Under the pieces are notes generated by a model. The model made no database searches. It was not told the origin of the DNA and worked only from the letters and a program-made list of their open reading frames with translations. 64,000 nt of DNA from Staphylococcus borealis (GTDB lineage Bacteria; Bacillota; Bacilli; Staphylococcales; Staphylococcaceae): NCBI RefSeq assembly GCF_001224225.1, contig NZ_CUEE01000008.1, positions 43,662-107,661 of the forward strand, in the 5' to 3' direction. Shown here piece by piece: positions 11,100 to 19,516 of the stretch (positions are counted from its first letter, which is position 1; each line of letters begins with the position of its first letter). The translations under genes and the position numbers were made by a program.

Positions 11100-11732
11100 C
11101 TAAAATCCAAATGCTTTCAGCTTATCTAATGTAAGTTCTGATTCATTTCTACTCATCATTCGCTCAACGTATTTGAAAAGAACATCCGTTTCTAGATGAA
11201 CTGAATCTCCTTTTTGCTTGGAAGATAAAATCGTTGAACGTCTCGTTTCAGGTATTAAATGAATATCAAAACTATCATTCCGAAGATCGAAAACAGTTAA
11301 GCTTACACCATCTACAGTGATAGAGCCTTGCTTAACCATTTGTTTAATAATCCTTGGCGATGCTTTAATCGAAACAATTCTTGAATTAGATGTTTCGTTT
11401 ACATGCGTAATCACACCTTTATCATCGACGTGACCTAAAACGAAATGACCTCCAAAGCGACCATCTCCTGGCATTGCGCGTTCTAAATTCACTTCATCAT
11501 TTTGCTTAATTTGTGATAAGTATGTTTTATCTTCAGTACCTTTAATAACTTGTACCGAAAAATAGTTACTTGTAAAATCAATTACCGTTAGACATGCACC
11601 ATTCACACTAATAGAATCACCAATGTGCATGTCTTCTACAATCGTTTGACAAGCAATATCCAGTGTTCTAACTGATTGATGCGTACGAATATTCTTGACA
11701 GTACCAATTTCTTCAACGATACCTGTAAACAT
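11100..11732 (-). CDS. ribE: Riboflavin synthase, alpha chain
   Basis: This enzyme dismutates two lumazines to riboflavin and the pyrimidine precursor. The 210-residue protein is two lumazine-binding barrels: the first begins MFTGIVEEIG with SVNGACLTV near residue 45, the second has TVDGVSLTVFDL near residue 140, and GRFGGHFVLGHVD lies between them. The ribosome-binding site (GAAGTGAC) is weak, but the start is fixed by the invariant MFTGIVEE. It begins six bases after ribD. Confidence 0.96.
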   Translation of the reverse strand: MFTGIVEEIGTVKNIRTHQSVRTLDIACQTIVEDMHIGDSISVNGACLTVIDFTSNYFSVQVIKGTEDKTYLSQIKQNDEVNLERAMPGDGRFGGHFVLGHVDDKGVITHVNETSNSRIVSIKASPRIIKQMVKQGSITVDGVSLTVFDLRNDSFDIHLIPETRRSTILSSKQKGDSVHLETDVLFKYVERMMSRNESELTLDKLKAFGF

Positions 11733-11738
11733 GAATTG

Positions 11739-12782
11739 TCACTTCTTTCGCAAGATCATTTTTAAGTTTTGATTAATTAACTCAGTAGAAATAATTTCAA
11801 ATTGCGTGGCGTGGTTTAAATCAATGACATCATTTGTTTGATAGAATTGATTTTTCCCAGAACCACCTATTATTTTCGGGGCGTAATAAATAATAAGTTG
11901 ATCGATAAAATGTGTTTGGAGAAATTCCGAAGTTACACGAGGTCCAGCTTCTATTAATAGCTTACCAATACCTCGCTTATAAATATCTTTTAAAATATCT
12001 TTTAATTTACATTCAGTTAAATAGATAATTTTGACATTTGCATTTGGACTTTTAAGATGCTCATTTTCTGTGTATATCCAAACTTCGCTTGAAGAATCTT
12101 GGAACAATTGCTTTGTAAAGTCAATGTTGCCACTTCTTGATAAAACGATTCGAATAGGATGTTTACCGTTTGGAATACGCGTCGTATATTGGGGATTGTC
12201 AGCGTTAATTGTGCCATTACCCGTTAATACAGCATCATGCGTATGTCTTAAATGATAAACATCTTGTTTCACATCTGAATTTGTAATCCATTTGCTTTGA
12301 CCCATATCAGTAGCCTGTTTACCATCTAATGATACAGACACTTTCATCGTGATTTCAGGTAATTGTTCTGACTTAGCTTTGAAAAAGTCACGATACAACG
12401 CAGCTGCATCTTCAGTGTATTGATATTCAACTTCGATGCCAGCTTGTTCTAATATTGCATCCCCTTCAGAAGGTAATGTTGTATCTTTAACAGCGTAAAC
12501 AACTTTACTTAGTCCAAATTCTATAATTTTATTCACACATGGTGGTGTTGAGCCAAAGTGCGTACAAGGTTCTAACGAAATGTAAATCGTTCCACCTTTT
12601 GCATTTTCTCCAGCCATATCAAGTGCTTGTACTTCCGCGTGTTTATCACCTTGTTTAAGATGTGCACCCAGTCCGACAATTCTGCCGTTCTTGACTACGA
12701 CAGCACCCACTGGCGGGTTAACACCCGTTTGACCTTCAACCATTTGTGCGAGTTGTATTGCATAATTCATAAAATAACTCAA
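11739..12782 (-). CDS. ribD: Bifunctional diaminohydroxyphosphoribosylaminopyrimidine deaminase / uracil reductase
   Basis: RibD carries out the deamination and reduction steps of riboflavin synthesis. The N-terminal zinc deaminase (about 1-145) has the HAE site in KHAEVQALDMAG and SLEPCTHFGSTPPC; the C-terminal reductase has VSVSLDGKQATD, SKWITN and LIEAGPR. At 347 residues it is slightly short of B. subtilis RibG. A TTG start (MSYFMNYAIQLA) fits GAGGTG five bases upstream and aligns with the B. subtilis start; the in-frame ATG four codons on is too far from that site. It is the first gene of the operon, immediately after the FMN riboswitch and its terminator. Confidence 0.96.
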   Translation of the reverse strand: MSYFMNYAIQLAQMVEGQTGVNPPVGAVVVKNGRIVGLGAHLKQGDKHAEVQALDMAGENAKGGTIYISLEPCTHFGSTPPCVNKIIEFGLSKVVYAVKDTTLPSEGDAILEQAGIEVEYQYTEDAAALYRDFFKAKSEQLPEITMKVSVSLDGKQATDMGQSKWITNSDVKQDVYHLRHTHDAVLTGNGTINADNPQYTTRIPNGKHPIRIVLSRSGNIDFTKQLFQDSSSEVWIYTENEHLKSPNANVKIIYLTECKLKDILKDIYKRGIGKLLIEAGPRVTSEFLQTHFIDQLIIYYAPKIIGGSGKNQFYQTNDVIDLNHATQFEIISTELINQNLKMILRKK

Positions 12783-12797
12783 TTCATCACCTCAAAA

Positions 12798-12844
12798 TAA
12801 AAATTCCCTATACCAATAAAACAATTACAGGCATAGGGAAATTA
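12798..12844 (-). terminator. Conditional terminator of the FMN riboswitch
   Basis: TTCCCTATGCC and GGTATAGGGAA form a stem followed by TTTTTATTTT on the minus strand, between the RFN aptamer and ribD. It is the expression platform that stops the rib operon when FMN is bound. Confidence 0.85.
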
Positions 12845-12923
12845 AATATATGTTCAAATAAGCTTACAACATTTCTTAAATGTGTATGCTAAATAAGCGT
12901 CATTATAACTTAAATTGACGTCT

Positions 12924-13060
12924 CGATTCTTTCTCCCATCCAGACTTTCACTGTCGGCTCTAGACTTTCACTAGATCAGCCATCAAAGTAGTTAACCATA
13001 TACTTTGACAGGTCGCAGGCTTAATTTACTGCCGGTTGGGAATTGCACCCCGCCCCGAAA
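12924..13060 (-). promoter_or_regulatory. FMN riboswitch (RFN element) of the rib operon
   Basis: On the minus strand the conserved RFN core is clear: TTCGGGGCGGGGTGCAATTC, ACCGGCAGTAAATT, AGCCTGCGACC, a variable arm, GAGCCGACAGTGAAAGTCTG and GATGGGAGAAAG. By family knowledge FMN binding favours the downstream terminator. The remaining bases to 13219 are AT-rich, contain no gene and presumably hold the rib promoter. Confidence 0.97.
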
Positions 13061-13219
13061 GAATTCATATGAAATTGTGATTATTAGAGTTAATGTAGTT
13101 TGATTACTACACTAATCATCATACGCTTATTGTTTAAAAATTACAAATCGTCTACGCTATCTAATATTAAACAGTGTAACCATTGATGCAATTTAGTCAT
13201 TTAAGTGTAAACATGCACT

Positions 13220-14710
13220 TTAAGCATCGACGTGATCAAACTTACTTTGATTGTCGTACATATAGTTGACAGAACTTACTGCTTGATCAACAATCATCTT
13301 CACACCATTTCTTAACTTGTTAACACCGTTCGTCACTTGTCCAATGGCAATCATATTATTTAATGTTCCATATCTTGGGCTAATGACTTGATTCGTTTCT
13401 GGAATAATTTGAATACCGCCCATTGGGTGCGGCTGAACGATTTGTCTATTTTGAAGGTTCAGTATAAGCTGATCTTCGTCATCTAAATCTGACAAATGTG
13501 TTTTGGATCCAGTTGAATTGATTATGACATCGTATGGTTTAGGTTGTCGCTCATCTTTAAATGTTAATAAATAACCGTCATCTGTATGTTTAATATCCTC
13601 TAATCCTCTTTTAATAATAAGTGATTGATTACGTATAAGTTTAATAATTAATTCTGCTGTACGTGGTGGCATTGGATTTGAATTTAATTGAATATGTTTT
13701 GAAAATCGCTTATCAAAGGCTTGCTGATCTTCTCGACTGAAACTATTCCATATCCAATTCAAATTCTCTTTAACATTTTCAATCAAACTTTGAAATACTC
13801 CAATTTCATTTGCACGTTCGAGATCATATTGTAAATCTTTAATTGTATTACCAGTACGTCTATGTATTAATTTATCTAACTGTATATTACGGTCTTTACA
13901 TTCTTGTTGAAATAATTCAAAAGCGATTTCTAATGGAACATTTCCAAAATGTTTTCCTTTTAGCTCATTAAACTTTTGTTTAGTTAAATATTTGAATTCA
14001 ATATCAACCATATTCCCTCTTACACTTGGCAGATGTGCTGAACGACTTGTCATAGTAATTGGCAACTTAGGGTGATGTGTAGCGACATATCTAACAACAT
14101 CTAAACTAGCTAATCCAGTTCCAATTATGGCTATATCATCTGATTCTGAAACTTCATCCAATGTATTATATGTAGGATAAGGTGTTTGAATATATCCTTT
14201 TTTACCTTTTAATTGATACGGATCATGATAAGCGAAAGTACCTGTCGTTAAGAAGATATAGTCGTATTCTTTCCATTCACTCATATCTTCTGATGTACAT
14301 ACATAATATTTTAATGTCGTCTCATCTATTTCTGAATTTGTAAAAATTTCACGAACTGGACGCTTGATAACCGAAAGATTATCAAATAATAGGTCAAAGT
14401 TAGATAGATAAGATTTCATATAATGACCAAACACAAATCGAGGTAAGTACTTAGGATTATCAAATTTAAACTCTGATTGTTCTTGATACCAATTCCAGAA
14501 TTCTTCATCATCATCTAAATTTAAACTCATCTGCTTTGTTGGCAAATTGATGAGTAACTGACTACTGTCATTTTGAAATGGCACACCTTGTCCCATATTC
14601 TTTTCATTATCATAGACATCTACCTCTAAATATTTAAATGCTTCATTTTTGACTAACTGTCTTAAAACACTCACACCAGCCGTACCCATTCCAATTATAG
14701 CTACACGCAT
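13220..14710 (-). CDS. FAD/NAD(P)-binding protein of unknown substrate
   Basis: This 496-residue flavoprotein begins MRVAIIGMGTAGVSVLRQL, a Rossmann dinucleotide-binding GxGxxG motif, followed by NMGQGVPF and NLPTKQMSLNLDDDEEFWNW, which resemble the FAD-NAD(P)-binding domain family (NAD_binding_9). A second dinucleotide motif, DIAIIGTGLASLDVVR, lies near residue 195. It therefore looks like a two-dinucleotide oxidoreductase or monooxygenase. The substrate cannot be inferred, and relatives are annotated only as FAD/NAD(P)-binding proteins. The ATG follows AAGGATGATG. It is transcribed alone, convergent to nothing close by, between the rib regulatory region and a small divergent ORF. Confidence 0.8.
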   Translation of the reverse strand: MRVAIIGMGTAGVSVLRQLVKNEAFKYLEVDVYDNEKNMGQGVPFQNDSSQLLINLPTKQMSLNLDDDEEFWNWYQEQSEFKFDNPKYLPRFVFGHYMKSYLSNFDLLFDNLSVIKRPVREIFTNSEIDETTLKYYVCTSEDMSEWKEYDYIFLTTGTFAYHDPYQLKGKKGYIQTPYPTYNTLDEVSESDDIAIIGTGLASLDVVRYVATHHPKLPITMTSRSAHLPSVRGNMVDIEFKYLTKQKFNELKGKHFGNVPLEIAFELFQQECKDRNIQLDKLIHRRTGNTIKDLQYDLERANEIGVFQSLIENVKENLNWIWNSFSREDQQAFDKRFSKHIQLNSNPMPPRTAELIIKLIRNQSLIIKRGLEDIKHTDDGYLLTFKDERQPKPYDVIINSTGSKTHLSDLDDEDQLILNLQNRQIVQPHPMGGIQIIPETNQVISPRYGTLNNMIAIGQVTNGVNKLRNGVKMIVDQAVSSVNYMYDNQSKFDHVDA

Positions 14711-14870
14711 ATATCATCATCCTTCTTTATTACTCTAAAAAGACTTTTTAATATATCTATTATATCAATATCATAAATCGCTTAAAATAATTTATACTTA
14801 TATGTTATTATCATCATTTTTCTTTTAGCTCAGCAATTATGGTAGTATTAAGTTATTGAGGTGAACAAAA

Positions 14871-14948
14871 ATGAAATTTATTTTAAAAGTTTTTGTCGTA
14901 ATGATTATAGCCTTTAGTTGGTTAACTAAGAAAAATAAAGCAGAATAA
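14871..14948 (+). CDS. Predicted 25-residue membrane peptide
   Basis: This ORF is too short for ordinary gene finders but looks real. GAGGTG lies eight bases before the ATG, the peptide starts MKFILKVFVVMIIAF and ends in a basic tail (SWLTKKNKAE), and a strong hairpin terminator begins about 20 bases after the TAA. It would form one short transmembrane helix with a cytoplasmic-type charged end. I do not recognise the family. Similar one-helix peptides act as toxins or as partners of membrane complexes, but nothing here points to either. It sits between the FAD protein and sagB, facing away from the first and towards the second. Confidence 0.6.
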   Translation: MKFILKVFVVMIIAFSWLTKKNKAE

Positions 14949-14967
14949 ATAAATCTATTTTTTATCC

Positions 14968-15018
14968 TAAAAAGCCAACGTCAACACTTATTCACACAAG
15001 TGTCGACGTTGGCTTTTA
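14968..15018. terminator. Bidirectional terminator between the 25-codon ORF and sagB
   Basis: AAAAGCCAACGTCAACACTT and AAGTGTCGACGTTGGCTTTT form a stem of about 20 pairs with A and T runs at the two ends, serving both convergent genes. Confidence 0.9.
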
Positions 15019-15031
15019 CTATATAATAACT

Positions 15032-15883
15032 TTATTTTTGATGTTTATTGTCATCTTTGTATACGTATAATTTGAAATATTTACCTTCAGTTTTCATTTC
15101 TTTATAAAAATCAGCAATGATTTCAGCATTACTTTCTGCCCATTTTATATCAGTAGCATATTGATGCTCACCTGGATTCTTAGGATTCCATCTCATACTG
15201 TAGAGCGTATTTTGATCTTCGTGAGATAGGAAATGTTGGTGAATAAAGTCGGCGCCACCTTTGATTGCTTTTTCAGGTGTGTCCCAACCATGTTTTTTAG
15301 CGTACTCTGAACCCGTTTTAATTGGATCACTATCTAACGCGCCTACACCGTAGAAGTTATAATACTTCTTACCGTCAATTTCTACCCCGTTGGCTAATTC
15401 ACTTTTAACTGAACCTGTTTCTAATAAAGCATGTGAAATTAAATATACTTCGTTAACATGCTTCTCTTTGGCAGCACTAATGAAAGCGTCAGTATGTTTC
15501 AATAACATTGGTCGGTCGAATAACATACGTTTAATACGATTTTCATCAATGCCTTGATATTTAGATAAATCTAAAAATTGATACTTTTGTTTGTCATCAT
15601 CAATGAACTTACTACTGTCCATTGCAGCTTTTATTTCACTATCTGAAGCATCTCTCCAAGCAGTATTATTCTTGTTAGAGACTTGTTGACTTGTGTAATT
15701 ATCAATTTGTTTATTCGCAGCTTTATTTAATGTTACATCTAAATGTTCTACGCGTTCTTCTTCATTAACATGCTTAAAGAATATTTGATCTGAAATCATA
15801 TTAAAGAATATAAAACCTGCTGCAACTAAAACAATCAATAACCCCACTAGGCTAATAATTGAGCCTTTTTTGTGCTTCGTCAT
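15032..15883 (-). CDS. sagB: Membrane-anchored N-acetylglucosaminidase SagB
   Basis: In S. aureus SagB is a membrane-bound glucosaminidase that trims newly made glycan strands and helps release them from the membrane. This 283-residue protein has the same plan: a short basic N-terminus, one membrane helix (GSIISLVGLLIVLVAAGFIF, about 7-26), a linker, and a GH73-type glucosaminidase domain (about 110-280) with the likely catalytic Glu in ISHALLETGSV and the YNFYGVGALD motif. ATG is chosen over an upstream GTG because AGAGGTG is then correctly spaced. The catalytic domain should face outside. The gene is monocistronic with terminators on both sides. Confidence 0.9.
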   Translation of the reverse strand: MTKHKKGSIISLVGLLIVLVAAGFIFFNMISDQIFFKHVNEEERVEHLDVTLNKAANKQIDNYTSQQVSNKNNTAWRDASDSEIKAAMDSSKFIDDDKQKYQFLDLSKYQGIDENRIKRMLFDRPMLLKHTDAFISAAKEKHVNEVYLISHALLETGSVKSELANGVEIDGKKYYNFYGVGALDSDPIKTGSEYAKKHGWDTPEKAIKGGADFIHQHFLSHEDQNTLYSMRWNPKNPGEHQYATDIKWAESNAEIIADFYKEMKTEGKYFKLYVYKDDNKHQK

Positions 15884-16028
15884 ATTCACACCTCTTAGGT
15901 CAATGTTGTTTTTATTTAAAATCTATTATGATAATAAAGTTTAACATTATTAATTCTTATAAACAATTTTATACTTGCAATGTTACATATTCATAAAATA
16001 AAAGTAATCAAAATGAAACTTTGCAAAA

Positions 16029-16064
16029 TAAAAAGTAATGAAACATATATAATTTCATTACTTG
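16029..16064 (-). terminator. Terminator after the 73-residue hypothetical gene
   Basis: AAGTAATGAAA and TTTCATTACTT form a stem followed by TTTTATTTT on the minus strand, about 25 bases past the stop codon. Confidence 0.8.
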
Positions 16065-16089
16065 ATTCTCACCAGCAATACTTTATCTA

Positions 16090-16311
16090 TCAATTATCTT
16101 TACGATAATCCATCATAATAAAACTCGCTGCTTGAGATCTATTCTTGTAATAATATTGATTTAAATCAACTGTTCCTTCTATTTCACCATCTCGATACAT
16201 CATTTCATTTGTAAAATTATTTATCATTACAAATTCAGAACGATCTCTAATAATGTCTAAATCATCATTTCTTGCGAAGAAATGCTCAAGATTTAAATGT
16301 GCGTAATCCAA
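16090..16311 (-). CDS. Conserved hypothetical protein, 73 residues
   Basis: I do not recognise this protein. It is short, acidic and aromatic-rich (HLNLEHFFARNDDLDIIRD, DLNQYYYKNRS), with no signal peptide or membrane segment. Start choice matters: GGGAGG ends seven bases before a TTG codon at 16311, whereas the ATG five codons upstream lies before that site and has none of its own. I therefore start at TTG (LDYAHLN). It has its own terminator and is transcribed divergently from sigS across a 250-base gap, so shared regulation is possible but unproven. Confidence 0.65.
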   Translation of the reverse strand: MDYAHLNLEHFFARNDDLDIIRDRSEFVMINNFTNEMMYRDGEIEGTVDLNQYYYKNRSQAASFIMMDYRKDN

Positions 16312-16568
16312 CTTTATACCTCCCATGTTACAAATTGACTAAAATTTAAATATATTGATGAATGTAAGGTATGTCCATAATGATTTTGTCGTATTGCTAA
16401 GTTACATGCGCCTTTAGACATGATTTTACAGTTTATAGTTAATCTATGCTTACTATTTAACACCCTTTTGTTAAATTACGCAAATGATAATTTAAATAAA
16501 TTACTTTAAATTTTATATATCCGGAAATTTCATTTAAGTACTTAAATTAGGAGCGAATCTCTGAAGTA

Positions 16569-17045
16569 TTGAATTTTAATGACATATATCATAAACATCA
16601 TAAAATAATTCACTATTTGTTAAAGCATTATAACGTCAAGTATAATTATGATGAATTTTATCAATTATTACTCATAAAACTGTGGCAATTATCTAAGAAT
16701 TACAATGATAATTCAAATGTAAGTTTATCCTCGTTTCTCTACCAACGACTCAATTTTTATTTAATTGATTTATTTAGAAAAGAAAGTTTAAAACCTGACA
16801 TGGTTGACGTTGACACCTCAACCTCTCCACACCTTATCTCCGCTTCAATAGAAACATCAATCTTTAATTATAATGATATGACGCAATTGTTAAATCCTAG
16901 AGAACTTGAATGGTATAACTATTTCATTCAAGGTTATAAACAGTTTGAAATTGCCGAATTAATGCATGTGTCTTTATCTAGTATTAAAAACTATAAAACT
17001 TCTTCTATAAAAAAACTCAACAACTATTATGTCAAAGGTGAGTAA
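16569..17045 (+). CDS. sigS: ECF-like RNA polymerase sigma factor SigS
   Basis: In S. aureus SigS is an alternative sigma factor of about 156 residues that protects against envelope and DNA stress. This 158-residue protein keeps the same outline: a region-2-like N-terminus (YDEFYQLLLIKLWQLSKNYN, SLSSFLYQRLNFYLIDLFR) and a region-4 helix-turn-helix (YIQ/FIQGYKQFEIAELMHVSLSSIKNYKTS). The middle linker is divergent. Translation appears to start at TTG (MNFNDIYHKHHKI), which matches the S. aureus start; AGGAG lies rather far upstream (about 14 bases), suggesting weak translation. The stop codon is two bases before the start of the next gene, so the two are coupled. Confidence 0.85.
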   Translation: MNFNDIYHKHHKIIHYLLKHYNVKYNYDEFYQLLLIKLWQLSKNYNDNSNVSLSSFLYQRLNFYLIDLFRKESLKPDMVDVDTSTSPHLISASIETSIFNYNDMTQLLNPRELEWYNYFIQGYKQFEIAELMHVSLSSIKNYKTSSIKKLNNYYVKGE

Positions 17046-17046
17046 T

Positions 17047-17493
17047 ATGATACCACACAACACACACCATCTTCTTTATCTCCAAACTTTGCAGGCTAAT
17101 ACGCATAAAACGACATGTTGTTTTTCAACATATAATATGGTTTTACCTTTTCCAATAAAAAAAGTACTGATTTATTATTTTGAACAACATAATCAATCGT
17201 ATTCACAAAGATTAAAATTAGCGAAACGATTGTTAGCGATTCATAAACTCGTACCTTTATATATATCTGACAAAGCCGTACTGTTCCCTATTAAACATCA
17301 ACGTGCACCTTTGCAAACTTATATTAATGCATTGAACATTATAGGGTTAACATCAAATAAAGATGGCGTAATCATAACATTTGATAATAATATCCAATTA
17401 CGTGTTGATGAACCCTACACTTTAATTTATAAAAAGTGGCAAGAGAGTACTTTATTATTTCATTTAATGCAAAAAACTATGCAGATTTATTAA
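17047..17493 (+). CDS. Conserved protein encoded directly downstream of sigS (EcfX-like position)
   Basis: This 148-residue protein follows sigS by one base. ATG at 17047 is chosen because AAAGGTGAG, lying over the end of sigS, is correctly spaced; a reading six codons longer starts without a site. It is predicted cytoplasmic, with a basic middle (QSYSQRLKLAKRLL) and LQTYINALNIIGL. In S. aureus the gene after sigS is ecfX, proposed to modulate SigS, so that role is inferred from position. A faint likeness to ComK-type proteins is not strong enough to name it. Its 3' end overlaps the convergent broken gene by 17 bases. Confidence 0.7.
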   Translation: MIPHNTHHLLYLQTLQANTHKTTCCFSTYNMVLPFPIKKVLIYYFEQHNQSYSQRLKLAKRLLAIHKLVPLYISDKAVLFPIKHQRAPLQTYINALNIIGLTSNKDGVIITFDNNIQLRVDEPYTLIYKKWQESTLLFHLMQKTMQIY

Positions 17494-17946
17494 ATTTGTA
17501 TTCAAGTAACTTTTTAGTGAAAAATGCAGTAACTGATTTAATCAGCATTAAACTTACGATAGCCAATAGTATTGCACCAATTAAAATTAAGACGACATTC
17601 AATATTGGCATTGATACCTGTGGATTGATAAAATAATTGACTGCAGTTAAACTCGTAATAAATCCTGTTAAAAATAAGCCAAGTAAGAAAGCGTAAATAA
17701 GCACCATACTAATGAGTAAAAGAAGCAATGTTGTACTTGCTACTTCTTTTTGTTGAAACACATTATTTTTCAGAAATTGATTCGCATAATGAATAGGTTT
17801 ACGATACTGCTTCGTCTGAATTTCCCCTTCTTGACACTCAACTTCATGGCGATATTCCGCTAAACTATTATGTAATTGTTTTTTTCTTTCTTATTCAAAA
17901 ACCACAATTGCTTTTTTACTTTCTCTTCAAAATCTGTTCGTTTCAT
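17477..17946 (-). pseudogene. Frameshifted gene for a two- or three-helix membrane protein with a charged N-terminal domain
   Basis: Reading from an ATG at 17946 gives MKRTDFEEKVKKQLWFLNKK and then stops at a TAG after 28 codons. Adding one A to the run of seven A at 17879-17885 restores one open frame: KKEKKQLHNSLAEYRHEVE, a linker, then FQQKEVASTTLLLLLISMVLI and two further hydrophobic segments to a TAG at 17477, about 155 residues. The N-terminal part resembles the HAAS domain found before membrane helices in DUF1700-type proteins. So the gene is either broken by a one-base deletion, switched by slippage at the A tract, or mis-sequenced there. GGAG lies upstream of the ATG. Confidence 0.75.
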
Positions 17947-18041
17947 ACTTTGTGGTTATCTCCTTTTTAAATTATTTCTTTTTAAAATTTTAACGAAGTT
18001 GACATTTAGAAACAAGTTGGAATAGTATCACTTATTAATAT

Positions 18042-18149
18042 AAAAATACCCCGTAGCTATGTTTCTGATTTTGTTAATATCATTCTACACTCTAATACGT
18101 TTATACCAGTGTCTTATAGAATGTCTTAACACTATCTAATGCTACGGAG
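18042..18149 (-). terminator. Structured 3' region with a long-range terminator stem after the transaldolase gene
   Basis: CCGTAGC near 18147 pairs with GCTACGG near 18051, followed by TATTTTTAT on the minus strand. The enclosed 80 or so bases hold further complementary words (AGTGT with ACACT; CATTCTATA with a partial match near TAGAATG), so the loop is itself folded. It begins about 25 bases past the stop codon of the transaldolase gene. Confidence 0.65.
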
Positions 18150-18172
18150 TCAGTTGTTAAATTTAATTATAC

Positions 18173-18886
18173 TTAAAGAATAGATAGCCCAGAGCTTTGA
18201 ATATCTTTAGCAAATCCTTTAACCGTATCTACTGATAATTCATTAATATCTCGCCCTAAATTCGTATTCACTTTCTTCACTACATCTGCAGGACATGTAA
18301 TGATGTCGGCACCAATTTCATCAGCTTGAATGACATTAAATAGTTCACGGCAACTTGCCCATAATAATAATACGCCTTCTTTACTGTGGGCAACGTCAAC
18401 TGATTCTTTCATTAATGGTAATGGATCTACACCTGTATCCGCAATTCTTCCAGCAAACACTGAAATATATGTAGGTACACCTGCAGTGACTGCTTCTGTA
18501 ATTTCTTTAACTTGTTCAATCGTGTATACTGCTGTTACGTTTAGACGCACATTGTTAGCAGATAACTTTTTAATTAATGGGATAGTTGATTCACCTTTTG
18601 TGTTAACCACTGGAATTTTAACAAATACATTATCACCGTATTGTTTTAAAATTTCAGCTTCTTTCTCCATTGTTTCTAAATCATCTGCAAACACTTCAAA
18701 TGAAATTGATGCATCTGGAATCGCTTTAACTGCTTCTTCTGCAAATGTTTTGTAATCCGTTACACCTGCTTTCGCCATTAAACTAGGATTTGTAGTGAAC
18801 CCATCTACTTCTTTATTCTTATAAGCTGCTTTCATTTGTTCAATGTCTGCACCATCTGCAAATACTTGTACATTTAATTTTGTCAT
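18173..18886 (-). CDS. tal: Transaldolase, small (TalC/fructose-6-phosphate aldolase-like) type
   Basis: The 237-residue protein is a short transaldolase-family barrel. It has VDGFTTNPSLMAKAG near residue 27, NVFVKIPVVNTKGE with the Schiff-base lysine region near residue 87, NVTAVYTIEQV, SVFAGRIADTGVDP and the C-terminal GADIITCPADVV. It should move three-carbon units between sugar phosphates in the non-oxidative pentose-phosphate pathway, or act as an aldolase; the small subfamily makes the exact activity uncertain. AAAGGAGG precedes the ATG. It is a single gene with a structured 3' end. Confidence 0.9.
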   Translation of the reverse strand: MTKLNVQVFADGADIEQMKAAYKNKEVDGFTTNPSLMAKAGVTDYKTFAEEAVKAIPDASISFEVFADDLETMEKEAEILKQYGDNVFVKIPVVNTKGESTIPLIKKLSANNVRLNVTAVYTIEQVKEITEAVTAGVPTYISVFAGRIADTGVDPLPLMKESVDVAHSKEGVLLLWASCRELFNVIQADEIGADIITCPADVVKKVNTNLGRDINELSVDTVKGFAKDIQSSGLSIL

Positions 18887-19149
18887 TGTATTTCTTCCTC
18901 CTTTAATTTCGATTACGATGATAGTTAAGTTACATCACAATGGAATTTATATGTATGTACGCATGTTCTTATGATGATTATACTATGCCGTAACAATAAA
19001 ATATTTATAAATTATTTATATCATTCTTAGAATTACTAAGCGAATGTTTTGCCTTTTAATGAAAATAAAATTCAAAATTGACGAGTCACTATTAAATTAT
19101 AATTAAAATGTGGTAATATGATTAAATGAAATTAGGTAGGAGGAACACA

Positions 19150-19455
19150 ATGTCTAAGCCAAAAAAATACTTCTATATATCAGTGATTTTACTCATAATA
19201 AGCTTTTATTTTAATACATTTAATCCACTATTAAGTCAGCAAATTAATTCTGTTAAATATTTACTCATTGCCTGTAGTATTGTTAATGTTATTGTTTTAA
19301 TTGCTTCGATTATCTTTTCAGATAAAGCAATCAAACATTTAGGCGATAAACAAGGCTGGATTAGAATTGCTAGTAAAATTTTACCAATCATTATTTTATT
19401 CGTAATTGTATTCCATATCTTTGCTTCAATCAAAACGTTTGGTATTATTTCGTAA
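19150..19455 (+). CDS. Small integral membrane protein, unknown function
   Basis: This 101-residue protein has three hydrophobic segments (YFYISVILLIISFYF, LIACSIVNVIVLIASIIF, ILPIIILFVIVFHIFASI) and a basic N-terminus (MSKPKKY). I start it at the ATG at 19150, right after GTAGGAGG; an earlier in-frame ATG lies before that site. It is 60 bases upstream of the fluoride-channel pair on the same strand and could be in their transcript. No known domain is recognised. Confidence 0.7.
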   Translation: MSKPKKYFYISVILLIISFYFNTFNPLLSQQINSVKYLLIACSIVNVIVLIASIIFSDKAIKHLGDKQGWIRIASKILPIIILFVIVFHIFASIKTFGIIS

Positions 19456-19516
19456 TCGAATGGATATCACAGAATAATGATTTAATTGTAATAAAACAAG
19501 AAATAGGTGTGACAAA

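Noticed and set aside
17477..17761. Intact 94-residue membrane protein starting at GTG 17761
   Set aside because: No ribosome-binding site precedes that codon, and the frame continues upstream to the A7 frameshift, so it is better read as the 3' part of a broken gene.
19456..19516. Fluoride riboswitch ahead of crcB1
   Set aside because: I looked for the crcB motif in this gap and the preceding intergenic region and did not find its conserved words; regulation is unexplained.
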